Shown here piece by piece: positions 1 through 9,188 of a stretch of DNA of 64,000 nt. The DNA is taken from contig NZ_CANMIO010000018.1 in NCBI RefSeq assembly GCF_947497935.1, forward strand, positions 1 through 64,000, in the 5' to 3' direction. The position numbers and the translations under genes are program-made. Positions within the stretch are counted from its first letter, which is position 1; every line of letters begins with the position of its first letter. Source of the stretch: an uncultured Shewanella sp. (lineage in GTDB: Bacteria > Pseudomonadota > Gammaproteobacteria > Enterobacterales > Shewanellaceae). The notes below the pieces were generated by a model, which was not told the DNA's origin, searched no databases, and saw only the letters and a list, made by a program, of their open reading frames with translations.

Positions 1-324
<324 letters not shown>

Positions 325-504
325 TGTCTTCCACCATGGGTTAGCCACGAACACATTAAATACATGCAATCACACTGCTAAAATGTGCAAAATTTAAACA
401 TTATTATTAATGCATTCACTCTCTTAAAATCAACTATTTATATCTCTTTTTTTATCGGGTATCAAAAATAATCGTTTTTTTGAGTGTTATAAAGCATAAA
501 TAAA

Positions 505-2541
505 CTAAGATATTAATCTTGCAGCGTCATTTTCATTGGACAGCCTCTCGAGCGGTAAAGGCCTTGCCAAATAAAAACCTTGAACCAAATCAACACCACA
601 ATTTTCAATAAATTCATATTCCAGCTGTGTTTCAACGCCCTCAGCAACGATTTTGCAATTAGCAATCTCACCTAATTTAGCCACCAATTTATAGATCTCT
701 TTACCCTTGACCGATTGCGCATCTAACAGCAACGATCTGTCTATTTTCACTTTGTTAAATGGATACTGCAGTAGGTGCGGAAATGATGCATAACCCGAGC
801 CAAAATCATCCATTGCAATCGTGATATCCCTCGCCTGTAGTTCTTTCATCACACTGGTTAAGTGAACCTTATCGCTAAGCATCGTTTCTTCGGTGATCTC
901 TATTTCCACCTTTGACGGAGAGATAGAATAGTGTTCGAGTCGCGTAAGCAGATGCTGAACAAAATCAGCGTGCTCGATGGAAGCCACCGACACATTAATA
1001 GATACACGCCCTTCGGAAGGTAAATCCATTTTCTGCATATCACTTAATACTAGCTCAATGACCAACTTATCTAGCATAGGCATAGCTTCTAACAGCTGGA
1101 AATCTAGAATAAACTCCGGCGAACATAACCTGCCCTTATCATCAACATAGCGAAGTAGCGCTTCATAGTTGTATTGTTCTTTATTCTGGATTGACTGAAT
1201 CTTTTGATAAAACATGACTAGATTGCCGCGCCTTAGAATCTGCGCCATGCGCTTCTGAGCCGAGGATTGGGTAAAATTATCATTCGTCGAATTTCTCACA
1301 CTTCGCAGTACATGATTGAAAATTGAACTTTCCGCAGCGGCGTAGCGAGTATTTGGGTCTAGTGATACCAAGTGCTTTCCAACATAAGCAAGATAGAAAG
1401 GACGATACATAAACATGCCGACAATAATGACGAGGATTTGCAGAAGCGCGCCATCTAACTGCTCTCCCATTGCGAAGTAACCGCTAAAAATCGGCGGCGT
1501 CATCCAGTTCACGATACTCACAACCGGCGATACAAGCCCTAATGCGATGCAGGCATAAACAATCACGAAGCTAGCCAGTGGCACTAAGATAAACGGGATA
1601 ATCATAATCGGATTAAACAGTATCGGAAGGCCAAACAATAACACCTCATTGATATTGAATATGACCATAGGTATTGCGACGATAGCCAGCGTTCTATGGT
1701 TATCATTTCGGCTAAAGATAAGCACGCAGAGCAACAAGCTTATGCAATTCCCTGAGCCACCCATAGACAGAAATGCGTCATAGAAGCCTTGGCTAATAAT
1801 ATTGATAGAAGCTTCTCCGGCGCGCCAAGCTTCAATATTGGTTAGAGTATCGGCATAAATTTGCTGCTTGATTGCAAAAAGCAGGTTGTGACCATTGATA
1901 CCAACGGCGCCTAAAATCCCAAGCAGCGTCTGATAAATCAGCCCCCCCGAGAAGGTCATAGGATCCAGCCCGACTGTTGAAACCAGAGTTTCCAGATAAG
2001 TGCCGGTAAAAATAACAAGCTGTGAAAGTAACAATGCAAAGATTGAAAAGCTGAAGATATGGAAAATATACTTTATTAACCTAGAGGCAAAATCATACGA
2101 ATTAGGATCTAAAAGGCGAACAGGAAAATACAGATAATATAAGTAGGTCACAATTGCGCTTAATAAGGCCAGCAGTGGATTATTTGGCAATGTATGACTC
2201 GTCGAGAAGTCTTGACTTCCAATAGAGAGAATATAAAAAAGCACTAATGCATAGATGATAAAAATGGCACTAGATGCATTAGTTTTTTGTGAAAGATAAT
2301 AGCTCGCCACAACACAGAATGTCGTTGGGTAGAGGTTAATCAATATATCAGAGACATAAAAGAGTAGCTCTGAAACATGATTTATCTCGATCACTCTAAA
2401 TGCATGCCCTAGCAACATAGCTAACGAGCTTGCCAATGTTATCGGCAGCAGCAATAGCGCTATCGCAGCAAGGTCTGATAAGTAAAGCTTGGACTCTTTA
2501 CTCCAATTTAACACTCTCGAAGAGACATAGCGTAATGTCAT
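505..2541 (-). CDS. PTS EIIC (cellobiose/lactose type)-EAL domain fusion, putative c-di-GMP phosphodiesterase
   Basis: 678 aa. Residues about 25-385 are a polytopic EIIC-like domain. The hallmark FNINE-x4-FGLPI-x-FNP lies at 295-310 and a GGSG at 261-264, as in cellobiose/lactose EIIC permeases. Residues about 435-670 are an EAL domain with all the catalytic-type residues I can place: E460 of EALLR, N516 of INVS, E548, D578-D579 of DDFGSGY, K599, E634 of EGVET and the QGF at 654-656. It is therefore likely an active c-di-GMP phosphodiesterase. No EIIA, EIIB or GGDEF domain is present. In the EIIC part the usual GIHG reads GING (N216), so a residue thought to contact sugar in ChbC-type permeases appears changed. 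Inference: a membrane sugar sensor that controls c-di-GMP rather than a transporter. An AAGGT lies upstream of the ATG. The gene lies 254 bases downstream of the TonB receptor gene on the same strand. Confidence 0.85.
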   Translation of the reverse strand: MTLRYVSSRVLNWSKESKLYLSDLAAIALLLLPITLASSLAMLLGHAFRVIEINHVSELLFYVSDILINLYPTTFCVVASYYLSQKTNASSAIFIIYALVLFYILSIGSQDFSTSHTLPNNPLLALLSAIVTYLYYLYFPVRLLDPNSYDFASRLIKYIFHIFSFSIFALLLSQLVIFTGTYLETLVSTVGLDPMTFSGGLIYQTLLGILGAVGINGHNLLFAIKQQIYADTLTNIEAWRAGEASINIISQGFYDAFLSMGGSGNCISLLLCVLIFSRNDNHRTLAIVAIPMVIFNINEVLLFGLPILFNPIMIIPFILVPLASFVIVYACIALGLVSPVVSIVNWMTPPIFSGYFAMGEQLDGALLQILVIIVGMFMYRPFYLAYVGKHLVSLDPNTRYAAAESSIFNHVLRSVRNSTNDNFTQSSAQKRMAQILRRGNLVMFYQKIQSIQNKEQYNYEALLRYVDDKGRLCSPEFILDFQLLEAMPMLDKLVIELVLSDMQKMDLPSEGRVSINVSVASIEHADFVQHLLTRLEHYSISPSKVEIEITEETMLSDKVHLTSVMKELQARDITIAMDDFGSGYASFPHLLQYPFNKVKIDRSLLLDAQSVKGKEIYKLVAKLGEIANCKIVAEGVETQLEYEFIENCGVDLVQGFYLARPLPLERLSNENDAARLIS

Positions 2542-2795
2542 GATTTAAAACCTTAGAGGCTCCAAAAAAGTTGCGTAGGGTATTTCATTTGAAAGTTATG
2601 GAATCATGTTCATAAGTATTGAGCCGAAAATGAAAATAACGGCTTGTTCAACCTCAAAGTTAGCAACAAAAAACCACACCAACACAACTAAAAAAATCTT
2701 AAAAAAATCTTAAAAAACAGTATGTAATTTAAATGCTCGTTGCTTTTCCATCAACTGAAATTAAGGGTAAAATATACATAAAACATCGTTGGATA

Positions 2796-5441
2796 TTAAA
2801 ATCTGACTGTAATACCTAATTTATAGCGCGCCTCTCCCTCTGCGCTGAATACAGGGTAGTTATTCTGCAGCTCAGGCTTCACTTCTGCCGAATCGGCTGC
2901 AACCCCCAGCTGTATACTGTCTTCAGCCAATAAATTCACCACCTCGAAAGTAATGGCGAGATGTTCAGTGAAGTTATAGCGACTGCTGAAATCGATTGTT
3001 CCGTAGGCTTGATGCTCTCGATTACCATAGTAGCCGGGCAATTCGCGGATCATATATTCGCTGCGCCAGTTGTAAGCAACGCGAGCCGAGAATGCATCCA
3101 TTTCATAGTAACCCACTAAGTTCACCGTATGTTTAGATGAGTCTGAAAATACGCTAACTTGATCTGGATAATGGCCTGCTGGGGCACTCGAATCGGCAAA
3201 GGTATAATTGACAGCGTAACCCAGGCCATTTTCAAAGCCGTTCTGTAGCTGTAGCTCAACACCTTGGATCTGACCACCCGAACCATTTTTCTTGGCAGAC
3301 ACAGTCCAGCTATCCTCACCAGAGTCTGGATCGATAATACCTATACTTTGACCCAATAATTGCTCAGAGGTGATGAATGAGCTGATATCCTTAATAAAAT
3401 AGGTCGCAGCGAGCAAGCCTTCTGCAGCGAAATACCACTCAATGCCAAGGTCTGCTTGGGTTGCCTTAAACGGAGTCAGTGCGACATTTCCCCTATCAAC
3501 CACTTCATTGTCTGGCACGCCATCGGCGTAACCTGACAGTGCCGAGGCCGAAAACATATCATCATAATTTGGACGAGAAATAACCTTAGATGCTGAAGCG
3601 CGAATAATCACATCCTCAGATAAGTCATATGCAACGTTGATACTGGGTAATAAGTCACGATAACTTGAGCTTTCCGTACTTAGATCATCGGCGTAAGTCC
3701 CATCTGAGTTAAGCTGGTAGTAATCAGAAGCAGCATCTGTTGAAATATAGCGCAATCCAACATTACCTCTAATACCTTCAGACGCGAAGTTAGCCATAAG
3801 ATACAGGGCTAAGTTTTGTTCGTTAATCGTACCGTAACCAGACTTATAGACTTGGCCATCGCTATCAAAGTGAGTAACCGCGGCCTTAGCATCGTTTAAC
3901 ATGGCATCGAGAATAGGCCTTGGCAGCGTAAACCCACCGCCTGAAGAAACCGTCCCAGAGTAATAGGCTGATGCATTCTTAGCGATGATATCGGGGCTCG
4001 CAATCCCCTCGAAGGATTCCTGCTTCACATCATGATTTGCCCAGCTAACACCTGTTTTTATCGCCGTAATTAAGCCGTAATCAACTGGAAAAGTGATATC
4101 CAACTTAACATATGTCTCTTCATCAGAATTGGGTTGCTTACGCAGCGACCAAGCTTCAGGTGCGAGAGATCCATTAAAGTCCTCAGCTCCAAACACTTTA
4201 TTAGCAATGTCGATGTTTATCACCTCGCCGCTAGCATCGTATGTACCTGCAAAGTCGCTCGGCTGACCTAACCAGAAACCATAATTAGCGGTCATATTGG
4301 TTCCACCTTCAGACTTAGTGTTACCTACAAGGCCCTCTAAGGTGTAGCTATCTGTTTCATATGTAAAATCAAAATCATAGGTATTCGAATCCATACTGGC
4401 TTCACGTACCCATGTTTGCGCCCACCCAGGATTAGCATCATTAGCCTCACGGCGGTAAAAAATACAGGTACCAGCCTCATTCCTTTGTTCACAGGCTGCT
4501 TCCTTATCATCCGGAAACATAAGAAAAAGCGAAGTATTGGCATTGTTTGCTTGCATATCGAGATGCATCACATTAAAGCCAAACTCTAAATTATCTGTTG
4601 GACGATACTGCAAAACGGCGTTAATAGCCGTGCGCTCCCGCTGTTGCTCGAACGTTGTCGGTACGATGTCTCCCCAACCTATGTTTGATTCAATACCATT
4701 ACGCTGGTAGTGAGTCTTAGCATCGGCGACCGCAAGCAGGACACCGACACTTTCTTCGCTATTTTTCCAGCTGTATAGCCCGGAAAACTCAGGATCGATT
4801 TCCTCAGAGACGGTGCCATAATCTTGCTTATGACTGAAAAAGAGTGAGTTTGCATCCAGATCAAAAGGTTTACGGGTATTGATAATCACGGTTCCGCCCA
4901 CCCCTCCTTCGCTCATATCTGCTTGTGAAGATTTATAGACCTCAATGTCCCCCACCATTTCGGGTGGCAGTAATGAATAGTTAAAGCTACGGTCGGTTGT
5001 TTGCTGATCGAACCAACCGGTAGAAGCGACCGAGTGCCCATTTAACAAGGTACTGGTTAACTGATTTGATGCCCCTCGAATGGAAACCTGTTGACCCTGA
5101 CCAAATTGACGGTTAACCGCAACCCCAGGAATGCGTCCGAGTGACTCACCCACATCACTATCAGGGAACTTACCGATATCTTCAGCCGTAACTGCGTCCA
5201 CTAACGAATCTGAGAATCGTTTAGTATTAATAGAATCCTTCATCGAGGCACGGATACCACGAACTTCAATTCTTTCAATTGATTGTTCGCTAACCGAGTC
5301 ATCATTTAGCTGAGCCGTAGCAAAAGCAGATCCCGTCAGACTCAACAGCAAGATATGGGTGGTCAGTAAGCATTTGTTTAAAATAGCTCGGCTTATTCCC
5401 ATTATCTTCAAAAAGGAGTGCTTATTAATATCCATCATCAT
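2796..5441 (-). CDS. TonB-dependent receptor (Xanthomonas/Caulobacter type)
   Basis: 881 aa. A signal peptide is followed by a likely cut after AFA (about residue 42). A TonB-box-like stretch (SIERIEVRGIRAS) leads into a plug domain with DVGESLGRIPGVAV, the VSIRG motif and GGTVIINTRKP. The rest is beta-barrel sequence ending in the aromatic LGITVRF, typical of an outer-membrane C-terminus. The N-terminal pattern resembles the large TonB receptor subfamily often tied to carbohydrate uptake (TIGR01782 type). The substrate cannot be read from sequence. The next gene downstream is the EIIC-EAL fusion, which fits a sugar theme, but this is only context. Three ATG codons in a row open the frame and no clear ribosome site marks which is used; a later Met (residue 14, at 5402) is possible. 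Confidence 0.9.
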   Translation of the reverse strand: MMMDINKHSFLKIMGISRAILNKCLLTTHILLLSLTGSAFATAQLNDDSVSEQSIERIEVRGIRASMKDSINTKRFSDSLVDAVTAEDIGKFPDSDVGESLGRIPGVAVNRQFGQGQQVSIRGASNQLTSTLLNGHSVASTGWFDQQTTDRSFNYSLLPPEMVGDIEVYKSSQADMSEGGVGGTVIINTRKPFDLDANSLFFSHKQDYGTVSEEIDPEFSGLYSWKNSEESVGVLLAVADAKTHYQRNGIESNIGWGDIVPTTFEQQRERTAINAVLQYRPTDNLEFGFNVMHLDMQANNANTSLFLMFPDDKEAACEQRNEAGTCIFYRREANDANPGWAQTWVREASMDSNTYDFDFTYETDSYTLEGLVGNTKSEGGTNMTANYGFWLGQPSDFAGTYDASGEVINIDIANKVFGAEDFNGSLAPEAWSLRKQPNSDEETYVKLDITFPVDYGLITAIKTGVSWANHDVKQESFEGIASPDIIAKNASAYYSGTVSSGGGFTLPRPILDAMLNDAKAAVTHFDSDGQVYKSGYGTINEQNLALYLMANFASEGIRGNVGLRYISTDAASDYYQLNSDGTYADDLSTESSSYRDLLPSINVAYDLSEDVIIRASASKVISRPNYDDMFSASALSGYADGVPDNEVVDRGNVALTPFKATQADLGIEWYFAAEGLLAATYFIKDISSFITSEQLLGQSIGIIDPDSGEDSWTVSAKKNGSGGQIQGVELQLQNGFENGLGYAVNYTFADSSAPAGHYPDQVSVFSDSSKHTVNLVGYYEMDAFSARVAYNWRSEYMIRELPGYYGNREHQAYGTIDFSSRYNFTEHLAITFEVVNLLAEDSIQLGVAADSAEVKPELQNNYPVFSAEGEARYKLGITVRF

Positions 5442-5968
5442 TTTACAAGTGGTATCACGTATCTATCTGCTAAAAAGCCTAATAAAGCCCAGCAGTAACC
5501 TATGGTATGACCCGCATTATTCCCTGAGTTCAGTGAATTTTTGTGTGTCTTTTGGCTTACAAGCGACTTATGGAAGGTGCATTGGAAGTTAATTTATTAT
5601 TCGTTAAATAATCGCTGACACTCATTTGTGGGCATGTAGGAGGGGGCAAACACGCTTCCATAGAGCACATATCTAGGCTATACAATTAAGGTATATCGAC
5701 AGGAAAGTTCTGCCTCGATAATCTTTCAGCATAAAAATCAGCGGCGAATTTTAAGCCAGTTAGAATCAATCTGACAAGTATAATTTTATCTGTTAGCAGT
5801 TAATTTCACGTAAAAAAAATACAAATTTCAATCACGTCTGCCGACACTAGGCACCTTAGACTTAAAGCGCTATTTTGTGCACACCTTCAAAGTTTCACGC
5901 TTATATTTTGTCAGCCAAAGCCAAGCCTCTTATTATATAAATAACCCAGTAGCTTACTAAGGTATCCC
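5442..5968. other. Intergenic region between TonB receptor and YgbA-like gene
   Basis: 527 bases between two divergent genes. No credible open frame on either strand. It must hold both promoters. An AT-rich stretch (TATTATATAAATAA, about 5931-5944) lies close to the YgbA-like start. I looked for an NsrR-type palindrome (AAGATG...CATCTT) and did not find one. No strong hairpin was seen. Confidence 0.6.
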
Positions 5969-6364
5969 ATGGCATTTGAACAACTACTCAGTGGCAAGCT
6001 TCTCAGAGAGTTTGAAACAATTTCCGCTATGGTGAAGATCTACTGCAAGGCACATCACAAAGACTTAGAAGCCCACCCATGCGAAGAGTGTGAAAGCTTT
6101 ATTGAATACGCTCACACACGCTTAGACCGATGCCCCTACGGCCAAGAAAAACCGACTTGTAATAAATGCCCAGTGCATTGCTATAAGCCCCACATGAAAG
6201 CCAAGGCACGTGAGATCATGATTTACGCCGGCCCGAGAATGCTACTGCCTCACCCGATTATGGCTATTAGGCACTTGATGTCTGAACGTGAAGCCGCTCC
6301 AGGTAAACCACCAGAAGCAAGCTCCAATCGCCACCAGCGAATAAAGGCTGCCACAAAAGATTAG
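5969..6364 (+). CDS. YgbA family protein (nitrous oxide-stimulated promoter family)
   Basis: 131 aa, cytoplasmic. It carries the cysteine pattern of the YgbA family: a C-x2-C in HPCEECESF (about residues 36-39), then DRCPYG and a C-x2-C-x3-C in PTCNKCPVHCYKPHM (about 62-71). The conserved tail RMLLPHPIMAIRHLM follows. These cysteines suggest metal or Fe-S binding. In E. coli ygbA belongs to the nitric-oxide-responsive NsrR regulon and has been linked to recovery from nitrosative stress. That role is family knowledge and not shown here. An AAGGT lies five bases before the ATG. The last 20 residues are charged and poorly conserved. Confidence 0.85.
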   Translation: MAFEQLLSGKLLREFETISAMVKIYCKAHHKDLEAHPCEECESFIEYAHTRLDRCPYGQEKPTCNKCPVHCYKPHMKAKAREIMIYAGPRMLLPHPIMAIRHLMSEREAAPGKPPEASSNRHQRIKAATKD

Positions 6365-6625
6365 TTAATTTTGCTCAAGATCTTCTTGTCTAAGCGCACC
6401 ATGACTTAAGCTATGTTTTAGCAAATATTAATGACTTAAATACGATCTCATGAAACAAGAAAACGGCTAAGCCATAGCAAAGTATAGCGTCGCGACTTCT
6501 CAGGTTTAGTTCCCCTCCCCATATAGCTGCCCCTTGTCGTATTTAAAATTCACTACTAGACTTTTGAAAAGTAAAAGGACTTATCCCAATCTGAACATAT
6601 CAATTTGCTCAGTAACAAATACAGC

Positions 6626-6631
6626 AGGAGG
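6626..6631 (+). promoter_or_regulatory. Strong ribosome binding site fixing a TTG start
   Basis: AGGAGG sits eight bases before a TTG at 6640, which opens the receiver-PP2C frame. The nearby ATG at 6635 is in another frame and soon meets a stop. The downstream frame begins directly with the receiver strand (EILLVEDN), so TTG is the best start. Confidence 0.8.
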
Positions 6632-6639
6632 CTGATGGC

Positions 6640-7842
6640 TTGGGCAGAGAAATCCTACTCGTTGAAGACAACAGAGTCATGCAACTACTGATGAGGAAAA
6701 AGCTCTCTTCACGAGGCTACCATGTCATCACAGCCATCGATGGTATCGATGCACTAAAGCAGCTCGAAAATACCCCCTCTATTCAATTAGTCCTCAGTGA
6801 CTGGATGATGCCAAAGTTAAATGGCATCGAACTCTGCTATTACCTAAAATCCCCCGAGTATGGGCGCTACATCTTCTTTGTTTTACTATCTGGGCGCGAT
6901 GACAAGGAATCTATTGTCGAAGGCATTAATGCCGGTGCCGATGACTTCGTCGCCAAAGATACCAGTATCGATGAACTCGATGCTCGGCTTAAAGCCGGAT
7001 TTAGGAGCTTAGAGCTACACAATCAACTTGTTGCCAAAAACATTGAGCTAGACCAGGCTTATGCCACCATCCGCCAAGATCTCGATTCCGCCAACCAACT
7101 GCTACAGAGAATGTTGCCCAGCCAAAAAATGTTTCAAGGTGTAGAGCTGCATTACACTCACATCCCCAGCGCTCAAATTGGTGGCGATATGTTAGGTTGT
7201 ATGCAGCTAGACGAAGATCATATCGCCGCTTATCTATTTGACGTCGCAGGTCACGGAGTCACATCGGCATTGATGTCTTTCTCCATCCAGCAAAGTATCA
7301 ACTCCAATTCGACCTACGAGTCCAATGTGAAGAGTAGAAAGGAGACTGATCCTTTTTATAGCCTAAGGGAACCTAGCGAAGTACTGACTAGACTCAATCT
7401 GAGCTATATCAATCAAGGCGATAACAACCTCTATTTCACTATGATTTACCTAGTATTAAACACCAAAACAGGGCGACTAAACTATGCCTTTGCCGGTCAC
7501 CCACCGATGGTTTGGCAGCAAAAATCACAACAAGTGTGTCGCTTCGTAAAACAAGAGAGCTTTGTCGCCGGCATGTTCGATTTTGCCCACTACCAAACGG
7601 AACAAATTCAGCTCGGTCAAGGCGATCGTATATTTCTATACTCTGATGGCATTACCGAGGCTGAATCGGCAGACAAGCAACAATATTCCGAACAGAGTTT
7701 AAAGCAGCGAATTCAAGAATTGGCCGAACAACCAATCAATAAGCAGAGCGACACCTTAGTCGCAACACTGAAGAGCTGGTCGGGTACAACAAAATTTGAC
7801 GATGACATTAGCTTATTGGCACTTGAGTGGAATGGAAACTAG
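6640..7842 (+). CDS. Response regulator with PP2C/SpoIIE phosphatase output (RsbU/HsbR-like)
   Basis: 400 aa. Residues 4-122 are a receiver: acidic E9-D10, phosphoacceptor D54 in LVLSDWMMP, and K in VAKD. A short helical linker (about 123-160) joins a PPM/SpoIIE phosphatase with metal-binding D183 of GGD, D201 of DVAGHG, the LYSDGITEAE motif and a terminal FDDDISLL. It should dephosphorylate the STAS protein encoded next, under control of receiver phosphorylation. In P. aeruginosa the HptB-HsbR-HsbA pathway, and in S. oneidensis CrsR-CrsA, such proteins carry their own kinase domain. Here the kinase is a separate gene (8289-8732). It is the first gene of a tight four- or five-gene cluster ending at 9147. 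The start is a TTG with a strong AGGAGG. Confidence 0.9.
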   Translation: MGREILLVEDNRVMQLLMRKKLSSRGYHVITAIDGIDALKQLENTPSIQLVLSDWMMPKLNGIELCYYLKSPEYGRYIFFVLLSGRDDKESIVEGINAGADDFVAKDTSIDELDARLKAGFRSLELHNQLVAKNIELDQAYATIRQDLDSANQLLQRMLPSQKMFQGVELHYTHIPSAQIGGDMLGCMQLDEDHIAAYLFDVAGHGVTSALMSFSIQQSINSNSTYESNVKSRKETDPFYSLREPSEVLTRLNLSYINQGDNNLYFTMIYLVLNTKTGRLNYAFAGHPPMVWQQKSQQVCRFVKQESFVAGMFDFAHYQTEQIQLGQGDRIFLYSDGITEAESADKQQYSEQSLKQRIQELAEQPINKQSDTLVATLKSWSGTTKFDDDISLLALEWNGN

Positions 7843-7855
7843 AACAGGAAGCAGC

Positions 7856-8188
7856 ATGCAATTTAACATCTTAGAGAATGAGCAATACACGATTATCCAA
7901 ATTCAAGAAGCTAGATTTGACGCCAAACTGACCCCATCCTTTCACACGGAGCTCGGGAAGCTAAAGCACAACCTCAGAGAGCACCTGCTTCTCGATATGA
8001 GCGGCGTGCGCTTTATGGACAGCAGCGGACTCGGAGCGGTAATGGGCTGCTATAAGATGCTACGCAATACCAAGATAAGTATCATTAATCCACAAAAGCC
8101 GATCTTAGACTTACTCAAGTTGACTCGAGTCGACAAGCTAATATTGAGCTATTCAACAATTGAAGACGCTCTAGCAGCAAGCGCATAA
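7856..8188 (+). CDS. STAS-domain anti-sigma factor antagonist (RsbV/SpoIIAA-like)
   Basis: 110 aa, a single STAS domain. The key motif MDSSGLGAVMG has D55-S56-S57-G58; one of the serines is the expected phosphorylation site, as in SpoIIAA and RsbV. It should be phosphorylated by the HATPase at 8289 and dephosphorylated by the PP2C protein at 6640. I chose the ATG at 7856 because AGGAAG lies just before it and the STAS fold begins right after. A longer frame from 7796 would overlap the phosphatase gene and adds no conserved sequence. The partner it frees (sigma or anti-sigma factor, diguanylate cyclase or other) is not encoded nearby. Confidence 0.9.
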   Translation: MQFNILENEQYTIIQIQEARFDAKLTPSFHTELGKLKHNLREHLLLDMSGVRFMDSSGLGAVMGCYKMLRNTKISIINPQKPILDLLKLTRVDKLILSYSTIEDALAASA

Positions 8189-8199
8189 CAGAAAGTGGG

Positions 8200-8292
8200 A
8201 TGAAAGCAACGATACTCATCCCAGAGAATAGTACTGAAGCGACTTCAATACTGAAGCCCCTGACTGCGGTGACAATAGGGAGATTATCGTGA
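8200..8292 (+). CDS. Possible 30-residue small ORF coupled to the HATPase gene
   Basis: ATG at 8200, 30 codons, with its TGA (8290-8292) overlapping the GTG start of the next gene in a GTGA arrangement. The peptide (MKATILIPENSTEATS...) resembles nothing I recognise. The purine-rich AGAAAGTGGG before it could act as a ribosome site. An open frame of this length occurs often by chance, so the support is only the stop-start overlap and its place inside a tightly packed cluster. It may serve only to deliver ribosomes to the kinase gene. Confidence 0.25.
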   Translation: MKATILIPENSTEATSILKPLTAVTIGRLS

Positions 8293-8732
8293 ACACAAGG
8301 AAGTTTAACCAACAATACACAAGCAGCTTAGAAGCATCCCGTACCGTAGCCTCCGATATCCTTCCTTTTTGGCACTCCCTCGGGCTAGATGGAGCAGTGA
8401 TTGGACAGATGGAGCTATGTCTTGTGGAGCTGGTTAATAACGTATTTGAACACGCTTACGCTAACCTTGATGGTGCAAAGTTTGAGATTACTTCTTACCT
8501 AAGTGACACTCAGCAATTGATTATTGAGGTCGCTGATTATGGCAATTCAATGCCATCGAATCTTCTTAAAGATCTCGCCATGATGGATTTTGTTGAACCA
8601 TTAGCCTGTGACCCAAGTACTTGGTTACAAAGTCGTAGGGGACTTAAGATTATTGAGCAACTTTCAGACAAAATTGAATACCATTCAAACGAGAATCGTA
8701 ACACCTTTAAGCTACAGCGAAAGACGGGCTAA
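8289..8732 (+). CDS. RsbW/SpoIIAB-like serine kinase (HATPase_c)
   Basis: 147 aa, one GHKL ATPase domain. The N box ELVNNVFEHAY (E-x3-N-x3-H) lies around residues 51-61, the G1 box VADYGNSMP near 88-96, and a degenerate G2-like SRRGLKIIEQL near 121-131. It has no phosphoacceptor histidine or transmembrane segment. This is the anti-sigma-factor kinase class that phosphorylates STAS antagonists. The start is GTG, supported by AGGGAG at 8278-8283. Its position between the STAS and Hpt genes makes it the kinase arm of the local partner switch. Whether it also binds a sigma factor cannot be told from sequence. Confidence 0.88.
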   Translation: MNTRKFNQQYTSSLEASRTVASDILPFWHSLGLDGAVIGQMELCLVELVNNVFEHAYANLDGAKFEITSYLSDTQQLIIEVADYGNSMPSNLLKDLAMMDFVEPLACDPSTWLQSRRGLKIIEQLSDKIEYHSNENRNTFKLQRKTG

Positions 8733-8820
8733 AGCTACGTTCCCCCTCGTATACAACGGGCTGCACAGGCAAAACTGGCAATCACTTGTATGGTTACATT
8801 AATAATCAAAGGAGAGCTTG

Positions 8821-9147
8821 ATGATAGAAATAGAAAAGTTAATGGCGCTCTGTGATGGCGATGATTCTATGCTAAACATGGTAGTCACTATCTATATTCA
8901 AGAGTACGGTCAGAGTGACCGCATCATTTTACACAGGTATCACACCGAGGATGTCGATGGACTATTCCAACTTGCCCATGAGCTGAAAGGTATGTTCAGT
9001 AATTTATGCGCACAAGACGCGGTAAGCTTGGCAAAAATAGTAGAGTCTAGCGCCCAAAGCGGTGTCATCCCCGATGAAACGGCAATCAACAAGCTTTGCA
9101 GTGAAATCCAGAAGATTAACCAGCAGATCCAAGCGCTATTACAATAA
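8821..9147 (+). CDS. Hpt (histidine phosphotransfer) protein
   Basis: 108 aa, a helical Hpt domain. The phosphoacceptor is H53 in AHELKGM, matching the family's AH-x-LKG motif, followed by helix sequence (SNLCAQDAVSLAKIVESSA). I prefer the ATG at 8821 to the TTG three bases earlier because AAAGGAG is seven bases away. Family knowledge: Hpt proteins shuttle phosphate between a hybrid kinase receiver and a response regulator. Inference: it links the hybrid kinase at 10832 to the receiver-PP2C protein at 6640, like HptB and HsbR in Pseudomonas. Confidence 0.9.
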   Translation: MIEIEKLMALCDGDDSMLNMVVTIYIQEYGQSDRIILHRYHTEDVDGLFQLAHELKGMFSNLCAQDAVSLAKIVESSAQSGVIPDETAINKLCSEIQKINQQIQALLQ

Positions 9148-9188
9148 TAGCCTTCCTGAGTAACTCCCCTCTCTCTTCCAGTCCATAA

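Noticed and set aside
5442..5968. NsrR operator before the YgbA-like gene
   Set aside because: I looked for the AAGATG-type palindrome expected from E. coli and found no acceptable match.
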